Assembly (NCBI GenBank): GCA_015486845.1
Contig: WFQU01000108.1
Location: forward strand, 1-32,694
DNA length: 32,694 nt
Direction of reading: 5' to 3'
DNA from: Anaerolineae bacterium
GTDB taxonomy: Bacteria > Chloroflexota > Anaerolineae > JAADDB01
In this document: one piece after another, positions 32,561-32,694 of the stretch
Layout of the letters: each line of letters starts with the position of its first letter
Numbering within the stretch: the stretch's first letter is position 1
Position numbers and translations under genes: made by a program
The notes under the pieces: model-generated
Seen by the model: the letters and a program-made list of their open reading frames with translations, nothing else
Databases searched by the model: none
Told to the model about the DNA's origin: nothing

Positions 32561-32694
32561 TTGAGCAGCCTCTTGGCAGCGGACGCAACCTTGACGTACC
32601 CTGCCGCCGTACCGGAATCGAGGCTTTAGCCGGGGGGAACGCTACAAAACCGCCTAAAGGCTCGAGTCCAGCCGTAGGTTTTCATCCGCTGTAG
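32561..32694. other. Window-end spacer
   Basis: No gene is seen. GAGGCTTTAGCCGGGG and CCGCCTAAAGGCTCGAG resemble more GC-rich hairpin repeat units. Confidence 0.4.

Overview
The window looks like chromosomal DNA from a Chloroflexota-type (Anaerolineae/Caldilineae-like) bacterium, probably anaerobic or facultative. This is inferred from gene content and style, not from a marker gene. The clues are a very large secreted protein with DNRLRE modules joined by Thr-Pro linkers, a glycine decarboxylase split into two subunits, an EGY1-like site-2 protease, an SCP2 protein paired with a zinc-ribbon membrane protein, and intergenic spaces filled with short dispersed repeats. No rRNA, tRNA, phage, transposase or CRISPR array was recognised.

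Layout. (1) 1-2660, plus strand: a possible gene tail, an MFS exporter, a GH13 C-terminal remnant, then about 860 bp of repeats. (2) 2661-9493, minus strand: an iron alcohol dehydrogenase, a tungsten-type aldehyde:ferredoxin oxidoreductase, a fused ADP-forming acyl-CoA synthetase, a tiny overlapping ORF, and the RNA ligase-like phosphodiesterase ThpR. Together the first three can interconvert alcohol, aldehyde, acid and acyl-CoA with ATP and reduced ferredoxin as by-products. (3) 9901-18493, minus strand: a 2142-residue secreted protein (beta-propeller, five DNRLRE modules, glycoside hydrolase-like barrel), a small secreted beta-sandwich protein, a membrane zinc-ribbon protein and an SCP2 protein. 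(4) 19066-23951, plus strand: tandem glycine riboswitch, terminator, gcvT-gcvH-gcvPA-gcvPB and a terminator pair. This is a complete glycine-responsive cleavage operon except for the L protein. (5) 23990-28294, plus strand: saccharopine dehydrogenase-like oxidoreductase, site-2 protease, a 27-codon leader ORF overlapping fabH, and a FabH with a long C-terminal tail. (6) 28445-32343, minus strand: GT4 glycosyltransferase overlapping a HAD phosphatase, an AT-rich ABM-domain gene, and MltG.

The most unusual non-genic signal is a set of dispersed repeats: a 33-bp double palindrome (four copies), a GCAGAT-rich element (five copies), and a GC-rich hairpin pair (three copies of an identical 20-mer). 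They often occur together in the same order. An 84-bp direct repeat with two mismatches lies at both ends of the window, 30.4 kb apart.
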